A program made the translations under genes and the position numbers. From Sycon ciliatum (lineage: Eukaryota > Porifera > Calcarea > Leucosolenida > Sycettidae), in NCBI RefSeq assembly GCF_964019385.1, contig NC_088643.1:42041568-42105567 (forward strand): a stretch of DNA of 64,000 nt. The letters run 5' to 3'. Below the pieces are notes generated by a model. It was given only the letters and a program-made list of their open reading frames with translations. It was not told the DNA's origin and did no database searches. Each line of letters starts with the position of its first letter. Position 1 is the first letter of the stretch. This document shows positions 37,332 to 50,447 of the stretch, piece by piece.

Positions 37332-37890
37332 TGCTGCTTGTGTTTAGCAGAAAAGTTGCGCATCATCACCTTCAAGACGCCTCACACTCTGCTCAACAAG
37401 AGGTCGGAGTTGGTATCAAAGTGCAGACACCAAAACAAGTTCTACCTCTCCACCTACTCTGCCGTGACATAGCCACCGCGTGCTACCACTATCACCGCCA
37501 CATCCTCTGAATACCCGCGGCTGTTGAATGTGGACACCACAGTGTGCTTCCACCGCCACATACCACACCCCCTGCCCAGTGCCCCCATGGCTTACCCTTG
37601 TCCTGCCTGGTGGTTTCTCCGCCTCTGCACGCTTCATGCATAGTTCGCGCCTACTGCGCATGCCCATCCAGTGATGTAATTATTATCACTCGCTCTTCCC
37701 ATGCATGCCCTGCATTGATAGCTCACACCTCCTCTACATGCCCATGCGTATCCCCCACAATAAGAACAAGCTATCCCGCGACAAAAGCATTAGTTGTCTG
37801 ATGATTGCCTTAGCATTTAGCTACGTGCATGAAACGCAGCGTTACAACGTATGTTTCTATAATTGGTGAAACCATTCTTTTTGACCTTTG
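37332..37890. repeat. Right arm of the 559-bp inverted repeat
   Basis: Reverse complement of 34684-35242 with a handful of substitutions and no net length change. Confidence 0.85.
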
Positions 37891-39332
37891 CAGTACTATA
37901 TTACATGTATGTATGTGAGAGGAACTGTCCATAATCCATCCCCAATGCCACTGCCACAGTTTATGTCTACTTCAAACATGTTCTGCAACTTCTGCTGCAT
38001 TTTGATGCCTTGCTTGCAACATCATTGCAGTACGTACATGTACATGTATATGTACGTTACAGGAAAATACATTAGATCGCATTGAGCTGATAAGCATTGT
38101 TATCCTCGTGTACATCATCGACTGCATTTAAACTGTATAATATACATGTACAGTGTACATGTAGTGTAAATTGGGCTGTCCTCCACCAAAGAAAATATAT
38201 TGCATTGAATTGTACTTAAACGTTTTTCACATCCAGTCTGGCCAGAATCAAAGCTGGCCGGTATAGCGTCAAAGCAGATTGGCAAAGGTCACACTTCTGA
38301 AAGTTGGGGTTACTCCCTACCGACTCAGTCTATGGCCCATCCCCCAGTGCTTTTAGTTCTGTTATTACATGTACAATCATTGTATGAAGTATGATTGTAC
38401 ATAACGTTAGATATCAGTGACTTGCGTGCCATAATCCACTCGTGTGGTGGAAATGATTGATTAGCACTTTGGAAGATAGGCAGATGGGCAATTTAGCAAA
38501 TGTATGTACTTGGGAATGAATGCCATCTCTCATTCTTGGTGCTTTTATCGCAATGACCCCGATACATGTACATTATATTGTGTAATTAGTACTTGTTATA
38601 GTTAGATCGGATTATCATAGATTGCCGTACTGGCATGAAAGATAACTTGAAACATCATTGAGACAAGTACCAATGTTGAAACGATCACTTACTTTCTGAC
38701 ATACGTGTGGGAATCTCATTGGACATGACGATGGATACAATAGTCCACAAACATGGTCACCTACATTGTACATGTACAGAATGTAGTGTAGTGTGATTCA
38801 CAGAGTACTCTACTAAACACTGCCATCCCGGCACAGCAGCGTGCGCGCCACACCAGCAACCTCATTGAGTTGTTTGGACCTTGAAGTAAGTAAGCAATTG
38901 AATTGGTTTCCATCAGTCATTTTTGGTATTTTTTATATATTTAGTCGATGTCAGGGGAGGTTTGTTCATTTGGGATTGTTGGGGCTTCAACTGCAACCAA
39001 TTGCAGGGCTAAACAACTTCAATCATTGTACAATGTACAATGTACATCTACTTTGTAGATAGTGGTGAGATCATACTCGTAGTCATTCCATTGGCATATT
39101 TTGATAAAGAGGTTTCTATCTGGACTGCATGAGTACAATAGCTATTACATTCGAAACAATGGTTATTCTCTGGTGGGAAAATCTTCCTGGACTAGCCGGT
39201 ACTTTCCCAGAATGTGGTGCAGAGTTACTGATAGCTACATATACATGATTGTATAGTATTTAGTAAAAACTATTTACTATTTACTGTTATTATAGTACAT
39301 TGTACATGTACATGTACGTACGAGTCGTAATA

Positions 39333-39398
39333 TTTATATTTTTTCGGGGGTAACGGCCTCTTTTACGAGCAAGATAAAGTCATGTAGACGTGAAAAAT
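39333..39398 (-). mobile_element. 66-bp retroposed piece, unit 2 copy
   Basis: Same insertion as 12409-12474. Here both 14-bp duplicates (39319-39332, 39399-39412) are a perfect TACGAGTCGTAATA. Confidence 0.55.
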
Positions 39399-39432
39399 TA
39401 CGAGTCGTAATAATTATGAATACATGTCCTCC

Positions 39433-39463
39433 AGAGTAAAAGAAAGAGAGAGAGAGACAGAAA

Positions 39464-39542
<79 letters not shown>

Positions 39543-39634
39543 GAGACAGAGATAGAGACAGAGAGACAGAGACAGAGACAGAGACAGAGAATCAAAGAGA
39601 AGAGACAGAGAGATAAAGACAAAGAGAATGAGAA

Positions 39635-39723
<89 letters not shown>

Positions 39724-39823
39724 AAAAGCGAGAATGATACCTTGTGTACAAGAAGGAAAGAGATAGGTAGAGAGAAAGAAATGGAGAGAAAGAAGGAGAG
39801 GAGAGTAAGAGAGACAAAGAGAT

Positions 39824-39881
<58 letters not shown>

Positions 39882-39893
39882 AGAGCAAAGAGA
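39433..39893. repeat. GA / CAGA low-complexity tract, unit 2
   Basis: CAGA tetramers, then GA runs, with a unique stretch near 39722-39800. It has no AGAGGG hexamer block, unlike unit 1. Confidence 0.9.
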
Positions 39894-40604
39894 AAAACCA
39901 ATGCTGCCGCATTCCTGGACAGGGTGGATATTATAGGAAGCAGGGTCCTGGGGCTTAGGTTTCCCCTTATTCTAGCCATCACTGCATCAGGTGTGTCATC
40001 TTGGAATCTGAGGTCTTGGTGTACATACACTCTTCATGATCTTTGCCTAATGATTGTAGTAATACGTGAAACTGAGAGTTGTGATAATTTGACAAAGCTT
40101 CCAATCTCTCCTGTGTACTCTTCATGATAATCATAACATCCAGCAGCTCGAGGTCGCCGATATGATAAGTATACTGGTACGAAATACAGGTACATGTTTG
40201 TCTTGGAGTTGAACGAGAAACACACAACAGGATGCAGCTGCTGCTGAAAGCAAACATGGCTGGTGTGCATTATTGCACGTTTACATGACATAATTGTACC
40301 GTACTCAGTGCAGTATCTGTACATGTATCAATTTACATGACTGTACATGTACATGCTGGCTGGATCTAGTACCAAGTACATTTTACGTACAGATACCTTC
40401 ATGATCTCACTGGCTTGTCCGATCTAGATCTACATGTACATGATTGTACATGTACATGTATAATTATGCATGTCCATGTACATGTACGTGTAGATCTACT
40501 GCCGGATAGCTTATACAAAGCCTCTACTACATTTATTATAAACGGACGGACAGCTCAATGGATACTAGTACATGTACATGTAGTACTGTCGCAGTACTAG
40601 TCAC

Positions 40605-40950
40605 AAAATTCGACGGGTTCGCGTGCTGGGCAGGTCAAGAACAAGGAGTCGTACAACTCCCTGGTCAAGAACCACCTTTCCGCTTCCGTGTGACGCCACC
40701 ACCCCATGATCAGGCGTCAGATGCAGCTCCTAAACGGTGGGGGAGGATAGATCAGATCCACCAACCAGAGGCCAAAGTCCTAAATCCCATTTGCTACATC
40801 CATGTTTTACTCATGCCAGTCCACGAGTTCCCAATTAACTGTGGGTCGGAGCACGGTTGGAAAAATTCCTTCCGCTTCCAAGCAGGACTTGAACTTGGTA
40901 CCTCTCGTTTCTCAATCATGGTCTTAGACCAACCCACTGTGCCTGCCGGC
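40605..40950 (-). mobile_element. tRNA-headed SINE, unit 3 copy
   Basis: Same insertion as at 17469-17820. The right target duplicate is present at 40951-40965. The left duplicate and the DNA beyond it, including the LINE relic seen in unit 1, are missing here. Confidence 0.6.
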
Positions 40951-41154
40951 CTTCAATTCCTTTATCATTCGCCCAAACTGATGAACAATAGAATAATGAT
41001 ACTTCTGATAATAAATAGAGAACTCGGATGTTGAGACAATAATAACAGTTAGTAACCATTATGCTCCTTTCCTTTCAATAAATAGAGAAATTCAGAATAA
41101 ATATACTTGCAAAATATCGCTGCAGGGGAAACTATCCATAATAACTGTTTGTCT

Positions 41155-42197
41155 CTATGATTGACATTGACAGCTGTTTGGAGAAATTGGTAGCAGACCT
41201 CCAACTTCCTTCAGCCTCCACACAGCATTCGTTCCTTCGCATCTGTCGATAACCAAAACATGGGCGCTTGTCAGCTCTGATGAACGCCTCTTGCAGCAGC
41301 CACACGGGGATTTGCATGTGGCTTCACAGAGAATGGGTGGGAAACGGTTGAAGTCAGTGCTGCAAACTGTGTGTGGATTGTTGTGAACCTTGTCGCAATT
41401 ATTCGCCTTGGAGTCGTCCTCTTCTTCCACGGTGGCTGCGATCATATCACTGCCCACATTCACTTCCATCTGTGGGCCAGGATAGACATTCAGCCACATG
41501 GCAGTACGACTATTGTGACGCTGGGCACTGCCGGACGAGGAGGAGGCTCTGCATGCCTCAGACTGCATATCACCACAGGCCAGTGTCTGCAATGGCAGTG
41601 GAGTGAACATCTGTAGATTCTGCATGGCGTCCCAGGGGGCAGGTACTGGACGGCCACTTCTTGGTTTGCTCAGCTGCTCAAAGTAAGTGTTTAGTAAGCT
41701 GGTGTAGTTCACATTGTCAGACCGAGGTGTACATGCCTTGATCTTGTTGGCATTTTCCTGACTGGGAGAGAGCGATCTTGCCGCGGAGAATGGCACTGCA
41801 CTTAGTATTGTTAGTGCTATCAGTGACACCTTCACCTGATCAGAAGAACACAAGCAGTGTAGTAGTACGTCAGTATTATGGTATGTGAAAACATTTACGG
41901 TATTGCAAAGTTACATACATTCTTATAAATTAATCCATGGCTCTCCACCCGATTCTCAACGTTACGTGTACATACATTTGTATATTAAATTTTCATTTTC
42001 CCTGACGATAATATTGAAGTAGCCTGGAGCACAACATTTAATAGGTGAAATATATACTAGTACATTGTACATTTACTTCTGGTACCCTTCTCCCTAAAGT
42101 ACTAATTTTGGGTCTCCTTTCTTCATGTAAATAAATATCGCCTTACCTGCAGAACGGGTGAGAAGGATTGGAATCCGGAAGACATCTTAGATACCAT
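41155..42197 (-). CDS. IL-17-like secreted cystine-knot protein, copy 3 (two exons)
   Basis: Exon 1 is 42147-42197 and exon 2 is 41155-41835, with GT-AG borders in the same phase as the other copies. Copy 3 has VKVSL where the others have VMVSL at the start of exon 2. The internal methionine is therefore not needed, which supports the exon 1 ATG as the true start. A second difference, AATVEEEDD for AAAVEEEDD, lies in the acidic insert. The cysteine pattern and IL-17-like C-terminus are unchanged. The gene belongs to unit 3, and the spacer upstream of it is closest to that of unit 1. Confidence 0.7.
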
Positions 42198-42406
42198 GTC
42201 TATTGCAGTTAAGCCTTTGGTTGAACGAAGTGCAGGAATAACGGGCTAGGATCGAATGATGTATAAACGTGGTGGTGCAATTCCCAGAGAGTAAGGACCT
42301 TGCAAGTAGAACTGAAATAGGTCAGCAGAGATTGTAATACTTCCTCAGATTGTAGAAAGGTGGAAGTGGAAAACCTATTCTGACTCTCCATAGCTGCGAG
42401 TTCAGG

Positions 42407-42414
42407 CTTTTATA
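42407..42414 (-). promoter_or_regulatory. TATA box of gene copy 3
   Basis: TATAAAAG on the minus strand, 210 bp upstream of the exon 1 ATG, in the same context as the other three copies. Confidence 0.6.
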
Positions 42415-43139
42415 GAACTTCAGTGCGGAAGTATTCGACACAGCAGGCCGGGCCAAACTAATGATACAGTCATGATGAGATTCACCTACATGATGTATGT
42501 TCCAGTTAGTATCATTATTCCACTGACGGCCGAAGGTATCCTGAGGGGAAGTACTTTGGTCAAAAACGACGGCACAGCCAAAGCGGATCTTTGGCTCCCA
42601 CGTGCAACTGAAAATCCTGCCCCGGGCCGAGTAAAACTGGACCCAAATCCACAGAATAGGTTAATTGAGTTCGTATGTACATGTATTCGTCTTTCGACTT
42701 GCAGAGCAATGAATCACCATTATTACCCCGATGTGGAACAAACCAGCCGAGCCACTCTATAATTATCGTTACAAGTGAACAATGGAGATGAGTACGCACT
42801 ACCCACCTTATACACTGCAGACTGCACGCTGTATACGGTCCATAGCCGGCCTCGTCGAATGATTGTGTCCCCCGGACTTGGCACTGCAAAAGTCCGTACG
42901 TAGTCCGGCCCATGTACTAGTACATAATTGTATAGTAATAGTATGCACGGAAGCAAACACACGCCTAGCTAGCGGCGTGTACGTGTAGTGCCTGTCAGTG
43001 TACAGACATTGTGCGTTTGTGAGTAGCACTTGGGTTTGGTGATCTAATGACAGGAACGCAATGTGCACGTGAGTGAGGAGTTGAACAGTAAAACCATCAC
43101 CAAAACACCAACAAATCACCGCCACGGGCAATCTACATG
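42415..43139. other. Unit 3 upstream spacer, no gene recognised
   Basis: Nearly identical to unit 1 1655-2390, closer than to unit 2. No conserved reading frame. Confidence 0.6.
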
Positions 43140-43141
43140 TA

Positions 43142-43632
43142 CAGTCAGACCTCGCTTAACCGCACACATCTGTTTTCCACAAAAATATCCGGATAGGCGA
43201 GGGAACCGGATAACTGAACACACATACTGTATATATATATGCATGTGGCATGTCAAAAGCAGTGACATCGTACATACATGTAGACAGGTCCTATGCAGTA
43301 CAACTAGCGTGCACTGCCCAGTATGTAAAACAAGCGAGAAAAATGACAAGTGCTGTCCACATGCACCCAGCAGGTCAAGGACCTCATTTGCCTGTACAAC
43401 TCCCTGATTCTAGCTTCTGCAAGTGCAAGCCACATGTACATGCAACCGGATATGACGAAGCTTTTTCTACACATTTTAACTGGTTTGTACACAAAATCAT
43501 GCACCGGTATGCGGATCGCGAGGTCTGGTTATGTTGTATGCATAACATATGCTGCACATCGGTAACCAGCGATTTTCTTCCGGATGGCGAGGGATCCGGG
43601 TAAACGAGGACCGGATAAGCGAGGTCTGACTG
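43142..43632. mobile_element. Pogo-like MITE, unit 3
   Basis: A 491-bp insert between TA dinucleotides (43140-43141, 43633-43634); the other units have one TA at this point. The ends are inverted repeats CAGTCAGACCTCGCTTAACC and CAGTCAGACCTCGCTTATCC. No transposase is encoded. Confidence 0.7.
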
Positions 43633-44325
43633 TATGTACATGTACATGTACATGATTGTATTTTCGTGGCGTTGTCGCTGCCGGCTGTACGTGTACTCAT
43701 TATGTGTCAACATGACTTACATGTACATGACGTATATTACTTTGTAATACATGTACAGTATAGAAGCAACTATTAAAATCTGTTTTTCTATCAGTGTATC
43801 AGCACTGAGAATGTAATCACCAGTCCAGAAAAGGGCGAACCAGAACAAGATTCAATCAGCTGATCTAATCGAATCGGGACACCTCATTCCCATGCCAAGG
43901 AAATAACATCAGTACAATACTACTACTGGCTGGTATAACAATGTATTGGCGCAGGGAAATCATTGCATTACTGTGGCTGTGTGCTGTCATGTACTACTGC
44001 CCAATGACGGTGCCACAAAATGCCAAACTTGAAAAGGCACACGGTCACCAGCACGTTTCCTACCTAGAATGTGGCTGCTTTCTGAATGTGACACTGAACT
44101 GCTAAGATATTGTAAATCTAATCTTCTAGAGCAAAGAAGTTTACTATCAACTGCAATAGAATGGCTCAGGATTCGTCAAGTAACGTTCCGGCGGGATGGA
44201 CCCATTTCATCCGTGCTAAAATAAAGACCCGACCCAATTATGTATTTCATGTACTTCGAAGTATTCAGGAATGCTCTCCCCACACTCCACTTGATTTGAG
44301 AGGCAGTTCTTATTTGCCGTACGCT

Positions 44326-44331
44326 ACACAC

Positions 44332-44397
<66 letters not shown>
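44326..44397. repeat. (AC)n microsatellite, unit 3
   Basis: AC run with one GCAC break. Confidence 0.9.
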
Positions 44398-44398
<1 letters not shown>

Positions 44399-45732
44399 GT
44401 CTATGCAGCAGGCCTAACTCTTTGAGCACCTCTTGAAGATCGCAGAGCCTCGTGTGCTCCCGCCTGGTCCAGCATGCAGTGGAGATCATCTGGGGACTGG
44501 CCCTTCTCTACCAGCGACGCCCTTGTGCTAAGTCAAGTAACTGCAGAGCATACTGCATGATAAGCTCGAGGGTTACAGTGTCACCGCTTTGTCGTTGGCT
44601 AGTGCGAGACCGGATAGACGGCCGATGTATATGTATATGCCTAGCCCCAAATACCAGCGCAGGGATTATTTTTGGAAATTCAGGCCCAACCAGTCCTGGG
44701 GTTGCGACTGGGCGTGCGTCAAACCTGATGTCCCAGTTATTCACCTTCTATCGGCAAGACTAGGAAGGTTTGTTTTGATGTGATGATCTTTGCCGGATGT
44801 TTACCCCCACCCCATTCCTACCAACTCTTACAGGCATCTCAATCGATTGCCTATTGGTTATATTACAACTGAGTATTACTACATGCTAGTAGGGATGTAA
44901 TTGTTTGTACGTTGGCGTGGCGTATTTGCGTTTGGTGTACATACATGTACATGATTGTATTGTTCGAATCATGTTCGGGCAGGGAAAATGGCGTGATAAG
45001 TTTAATACATGTACCTTGAATGCTAGCAATGCATACAATCTACGTGTATGGATAATAGCATGGAGCTCAAGAAAGACGAGTAAACACGCATCCAAGGTAC
45101 CGGTGCAAAAAACACTGCAGTACAGAACGTTCTAGTCTTCGGTGCAATCAGGATGTTGAAGTGTTCACACCCGTTGCAAGTAGTGCTGGTTCCGCACATC
45201 TGCACACTGCATGGGATTCTCCACTGGACACCGCTCTCCAGGCAGTAGATTCAGGGTTGATGATGATGAGCACGTGTCCTCAAACTCAACTCAGACCAAC
45301 AATGTATTATGGCTTTATGCCGTGGCCATTAACATGCCCCCCTCCCTTTCTTCCTTGGGGGAAGTCTGGAGAGTGAAAGGAAGCACCAAGGACGATGCCT
45401 TGGCTTCATTGTATGACAAGGGAACACAAACTTCAACAGCTTTGAAGGGTGTAACCGAGTCTCAGTGGGAGTGCATGTACAGTGTACATGTAAATGTACA
45501 TTTGTACAATGTACTACAGCTAGCTAGGCTGTTCAGACTCCAATACAGTATTTACACCGGCGATGTACATTGTATACAATTGTATTCATCATAACCCATC
45601 CTGGACATTTCTCATCGAGGAGAATATTACAGTACATATTACTGAGAACTGCCTTGCATTGCAACCCCTTTCAAATGGACTTTTCATGCTAAATGAATGA
45701 GTTTTATTCTAAACTATAAAGTATAATATATG

Positions 45733-45890
45733 TTTAATAATAGCAATGAAAAGTATGAATGCCGCAGACATCACCACGCAACATGACAATTTGTTCAAGG
45801 TTGAACAAATTGTCATGTTGCGTGGTGATGTCTGCGGCATTCATACTTTTCATTGCTATTATTAAACTTTTATCTCCACGTAGATTATTT
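45733..45890. mobile_element. Palindromic insert with 66-bp perfect arms
   Basis: A 158-bp insert between 12-bp duplicates GTATAATATATG (45721-45732, 45891-45902). Arms 45733-45798 and 45801-45866 are identical reverse complements around two G bases. A 24-bp tail containing TCTCCACGT follows. Units 1 and 2 lack it. The tail is shared with the insert at 63252-63417. Confidence 0.7.
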
Positions 45891-46718
45891 GTATAATATA
45901 TGTACATGTAGATTGTGCGAGGTTCCAGAACACCATCACTAGATTCTCGTTTCGGCACGCTCTTTTTACGTCTTGCTTGCCATAGATGGAGAGCCACACA
46001 AGCTAAACAACATTAGGAAAGAACACTCTCCACATTCGTCAGGTACATGTACATTGTAAATGTTTATAAAGTCTTGTACATGTATGCATAGACTGTAATT
46101 GTACTTCAAGTATACTACTGTATGTACATGTATTAGAGAATGCCCGTGTATGGGATGACATCGCCATGCACACGCATGCCATGAAGTGGACACGTACATG
46201 TACATGTACCTGTATCTGCTGTGTTGTTCGAGCAACAATAAATGCAGCTACACGTACTAGTAGTAGTAAGAGCAGATGGCGAATGCCTTGGCAGGAACAC
46301 CTGTAGAATGTTTGTACCAAAACAAGTGCACAAAGTGTACGTGAAATGATCCAAATCTAAGTTTCTACCGAGATAAACCTTTTGTAATGAACTTGGTGGC
46401 AGTTACTTGTGAAGTTCTAATTTTGTACTCGTACCTGGAAGTAGAACATACATGTACGCAATTATACATGTCAGCAGCAAAGAACGTATACATTATAACA
46501 TACGTGTACATGTACATGTACACGTATATCCAGTATTCAATGCATGACACTGATAACATCCCTTCATATCCGGCCTTCCCGGTACATGCACTTACTACAG
46601 TCACTGACAGGTGATTTTAGTTATTGTTTTTATAGGAGTAAACGGATACAACAAACTTCCATGGTACATGGTTTTGTATAAGCATGATGCAGCACTTGCA
46701 TTTTCAGGTCTTGAGTAC

Positions 46719-46841
46719 AGAGAAACCTCTCGAAACCGACCAGTCAAAGGCCCAGAACGCGGTCCTGTTATCCAGGACTTTGGTTTGGTCCTGGTTCAAG
46801 TGCTCTTCAGAAACAGGTGGTCGCTTTAACAGGTTTGACTG
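46719..46841. mobile_element. Old MITE present in all four units (unit 3 copy)
   Basis: Homologue of 5237-5360. Confidence 0.45.
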
Positions 46842-49145
46842 AATATACCGTATATACATGTACATGATTGTACCTTCTTCCCAATCAGAAAGTGAATCAA
46901 TTGTATCAAATATTCTGATTGTTTATGTGCCGTGGTCGCTTTACTATTTCATTGATTGGTTTGGACAGTACCGGTATACACTGTCCACTGTACATGTACA
47001 ATGTATGTTTGTGTCCTGCTGGTACTAGAACCCCAACTCATCCGTTTCTTGTTCTGGCATTGTTTCTGACCTTCAGACGTCTTCCTCAGGCGAATGGGTG
47101 CTTAACTTCGAGTGATGAATGGAGAAAGTGGACTAATTCCAGAGCGTATCAAGCCTCCAACAGTCCAAGATCAATCCCATCCCAAAATTAAGCAGGTGTA
47201 CCTGGGGCAGGAATTGACCTAAGAATATTTATCAATGACCTGTTAGTATAGAGTGCAAAGTCATACCAATGGTGTAGGACAGAGAACGGACAGAGAACAT
47301 GTAGTGAGAATTTCATGTACTACAGTAGCACAATGGACACCATCCCCAGGTCCTACATACATGTACATGTACATGTACATGTATACAGTGCACATGTACT
47401 GTGCTGCTCAATGAAAGCCAGTGGCGTCCCTCAAGTAAGCGCCGGGCGTTGCACTGCCCCAGACCTGCAAACACTGAGCTGAGAAAAGGTGCAAGGCGCA
47501 AAACTTAAGTGAATAGATTGGGTTTCATGGAGCAAGACTGTACATGTACAGTCATGTTCTGCATGGTGCGAATGAACCTGACCTACAGTTACTTGTACAT
47601 GACATTGTACGTCATGACTATTGTATGTACATGTACATCACCTTCCAACAATGTTCATGGACATGTACATGTACATGATATTTAGTCCTTTGAGGTGTAG
47701 AGTTCTGCTGGGGAGGGGAGGGGCACTCCACTAGTAGTGGGTGGTGGACTCCCTCGATAGGCATCCATTAGGCGTTAACAGAGCAATACAACGCCTAAAG
47801 TTAGAAACAGTGCTATGGGAGTACGAAAGATAATAGGCAGTTTCAGTACATGTACTTATACTTCAGTAGATGAAGGATCGTTATACCCAGCGTGTCTGCT
47901 ATTTTCAGTGTTTCAATAACAGTGTATTGTAGCCATGGGAAGATGAAGGACATTCAAGGCAAGCTGACTGGTTTACAGGCAACTGTCAACTTGGCCAACT
48001 CATGCCAGGGAAGTAACCAATTACATGTACATGTATATTCATGCACATAACATGTATGTGTGTGGAGAGAATACTGTCATGCAGCCTGTGTGCGTCGAAA
48101 TCGATGGTAAGGTGAATAGGGTATGGTTATCGGGGGAAAACAAGAGAGTTCCACTGCTGAAAATACTTTTACAATCGTCATGTAATTGAATAGATGGTAA
48201 TGTATAACAATGTGAGGTGGAATAACACGAGTATATACTACATTGCACTATCAGCAACAGGCGAAGGGAGGTCAATCAGAGATCGAGTTCAAATCCAATC
48301 CTGGTTCCAGAGCAAACACTAGCTCTCGTGAAACCTCTGTTCCTATGCTGTTCGTGCTAGCAAAGCGCCTATGCTCACTCTCTGTACAATGTATTACAGC
48401 CATGCCCACTGCATCCAAAGCTAATATTAATAATATAAAGACGCCCGCGATTGATAGAATTTGTTTGCGGCATGTGTGGGTCACTTGGTCTGAATGTCGT
48501 AACATATGGCCAAACAAGCAGGGGAAGATATTGAATGAATAAAGACATGAAGTGTCTTCACTTGAAAACTTGACAGGTGGCACTTATGTCAGTGTCAGTC
48601 CGGTATTCAGCTGCTCTCCAGTATGTGCAGCCTCCAGGTGCCATTAATTTTCTACTTGATTTTTGGACACTGAAGCTGGACGCGCCAGCACTTCAAGCCT
48701 TCAGGACGTCAAGTGTTCTACTGTCAGTCTACTGTTTTCTAGCATTACCACTGGTGAACATGCTGCTAAGGCTACCATGAACTATACCTAAGCTGAATGC
48801 CAATGAGTCACTTGGTGTCGATACTGACACGGTCACACCATGTCCTATGACTACATGTCCATTGTATAGATCGTATGACTTTAACTGTTTCCGTCCGTAT
48901 TTTTGCCCAAGGAACCAGCGACAATCACACAGGCACAAGGACCATGTGGATAGTGCTGATTGTAGGGGCGTAGTGGCGTAACGTTATGCAGCATTTTGTG
49001 CGTATATGGTGTACAGTACGAGTAGTGGTCTTTACAGCTAGCCCTGCTTCAGTTTGTTATGTTGCCTGATGATTGAGTGACTCAAGAAACTCTGAGTAGC
49101 AACGGATATGTTTCGCTGGTGAGGATCCAACTGCTTTGTGGATCC

Positions 49146-49165
49146 GTGTGTGTGTGTGCGTGTGT

Positions 49166-49227
<62 letters not shown>

Positions 49228-49238
49228 GTGTGTGTGTA
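49146..49238. repeat. (GT)n microsatellite, unit 3
   Basis: GT run with GCGT and GTAT breaks, shorter than in units 1 and 2 and without the TACATG core. Confidence 0.9.
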
Positions 49239-50081
49239 CTAGCTCCGGTGCATCCCAGCACTGTTAAGTATCCTTTGCCCCGGACAGGGTCACTTCTCCT
49301 GTGTGATTTGTTTACTGCGTCTTGAATTGTGACACACCTCCACGTCTACATGTTCTTTTTAGTTACTGCACAGCTGTTGGGGTAGGTACCCCTCAGCAAC
49401 ATTGGATTCTGTGAATTGCTGAATTGCGCCTCAGTGCGCCCATGACTTTAGAAGTGCAACGCCGGACATTGACCGTGATTGATACTGGCTGCTGAAATTG
49501 AGCGTGATTGATACTGCCTGCTGAAATTGATCGTGATTGATACTGGCTGCTGAAATTGGTGAAGCTGCATGTGATCATCAGCTGCCAAACTCAGTTGCTG
49601 GTATTGCATGCCACTATTGGGGTGATAATGTCACACACCACAGTTGGGTAGTTCCGTAAATTTTCTCAGCTCTACAATTTTAGGGGAAATGTCAATGTTT
49701 CGGTGATACCCTCAGCACTATTCCGCGGCTCGCGTGTCATTAAATGTTGTCTACGTGTCCCTGTAATGTTACATGTACGTGTACATGTACATGTATATCT
49801 AGTGAAAAGTTCTTGGTATTTCTAAATGGTCATACGGCGATTTCATCCTCCTCGTCCCTTTCTCATCCCAAAACATTTCTCCTCCAGCCTTTTACATAGA
49901 AAAATCTTTGAAGATTCAGAATCGGTCATACTACTACTGTACATGTTGTTATAGCATTCAGCGTGATGTACATTGTATGCATTCGCACACAGATATTCAT
50001 CAGTGGTCATTTGGTCATTTGGTCATATACAATGCCAATGTACTTGAGAGAGTTGAAATTCTGAAGACAAAACAAATCGTC

Positions 50082-50148
50082 TTCACCAGGACTCGAACCA
50101 GGGACCTTGGGAAGCCAGCGATGCTCTAACCACTGAGCTATGTGTATG
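50082..50148 (-). mobile_element. tRNA-derived relic, unit 3 copy
   Basis: Homologue of 8700-8766 with intact A and B boxes. Confidence 0.55.
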
Positions 50149-50447
50149 AAGCCAGTACGTTTGACAGCTCGACATTCTCATCAGACTTGAAAACTCACTC
50201 TTTCTGTGGAACTACAGTACAGGGTAGATGCTCTTCTGTACAGGTGAGACTCCAGGAGCCGAGGTACATTGTATATGTACATGTATGTGACTGCTTATCC
50301 GCTTATCTATCTCTTGGTCTTGGCGCTGATCACCGCGATTCAGTAGTGGCTCTGAGTGCACTCAGTTCTTCCGCTATTTTCACGCCTTTGCCTGTAGCCT
50401 TGTCGTGCTTTTCCGTACCTTCCAACCACAGCCACCAGCATCACGAT

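Larger units (their letters stand above)
34627..37890 (-). mobile_element. Penelope-like element with inverted terminal copies
   Basis: A 3264-bp insert flanked by 16-bp near-identical duplicates ending TACTATATTACAT (34611-34626, 37891-37906); unit 1 shows the empty site near 10990. It encodes a reverse transcriptase with a C-terminal GIY-YIG domain. The outer arms 34684-35242 and 37332-37890 are inverted repeats of 559 bp with only a few mismatches. The left arm includes the last 25 codons of the gene, so the right arm is an inverted copy of the element's 3' end. A 41-bp direct repeat (AAGTGGGTATACCCAGG...) lies at 34624-34664 and 37291-37331. Mixed direct and inverted end copies are known for Penelope-like elements. 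Confidence 0.8.
37907..40604. other. Unit 2 right spacer, no gene recognised
   Basis: Homologous to unit 1 10995-13662 and 16974-17210. It holds a 66-bp retroposed piece (39333-39398), the GA/CAGA tract and TACATG runs. Confidence 0.6.
43635..50352. other. Unit 3 middle spacer, no gene recognised
   Basis: Homologous to unit 1 2391-9620. It holds the CA tract, a retained segment of about 72 bp (44990-45062) lost in units 1 and 2, the palindromic insert, the old MITE, the GT tract and the tRNA-like relic. Confidence 0.6.
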
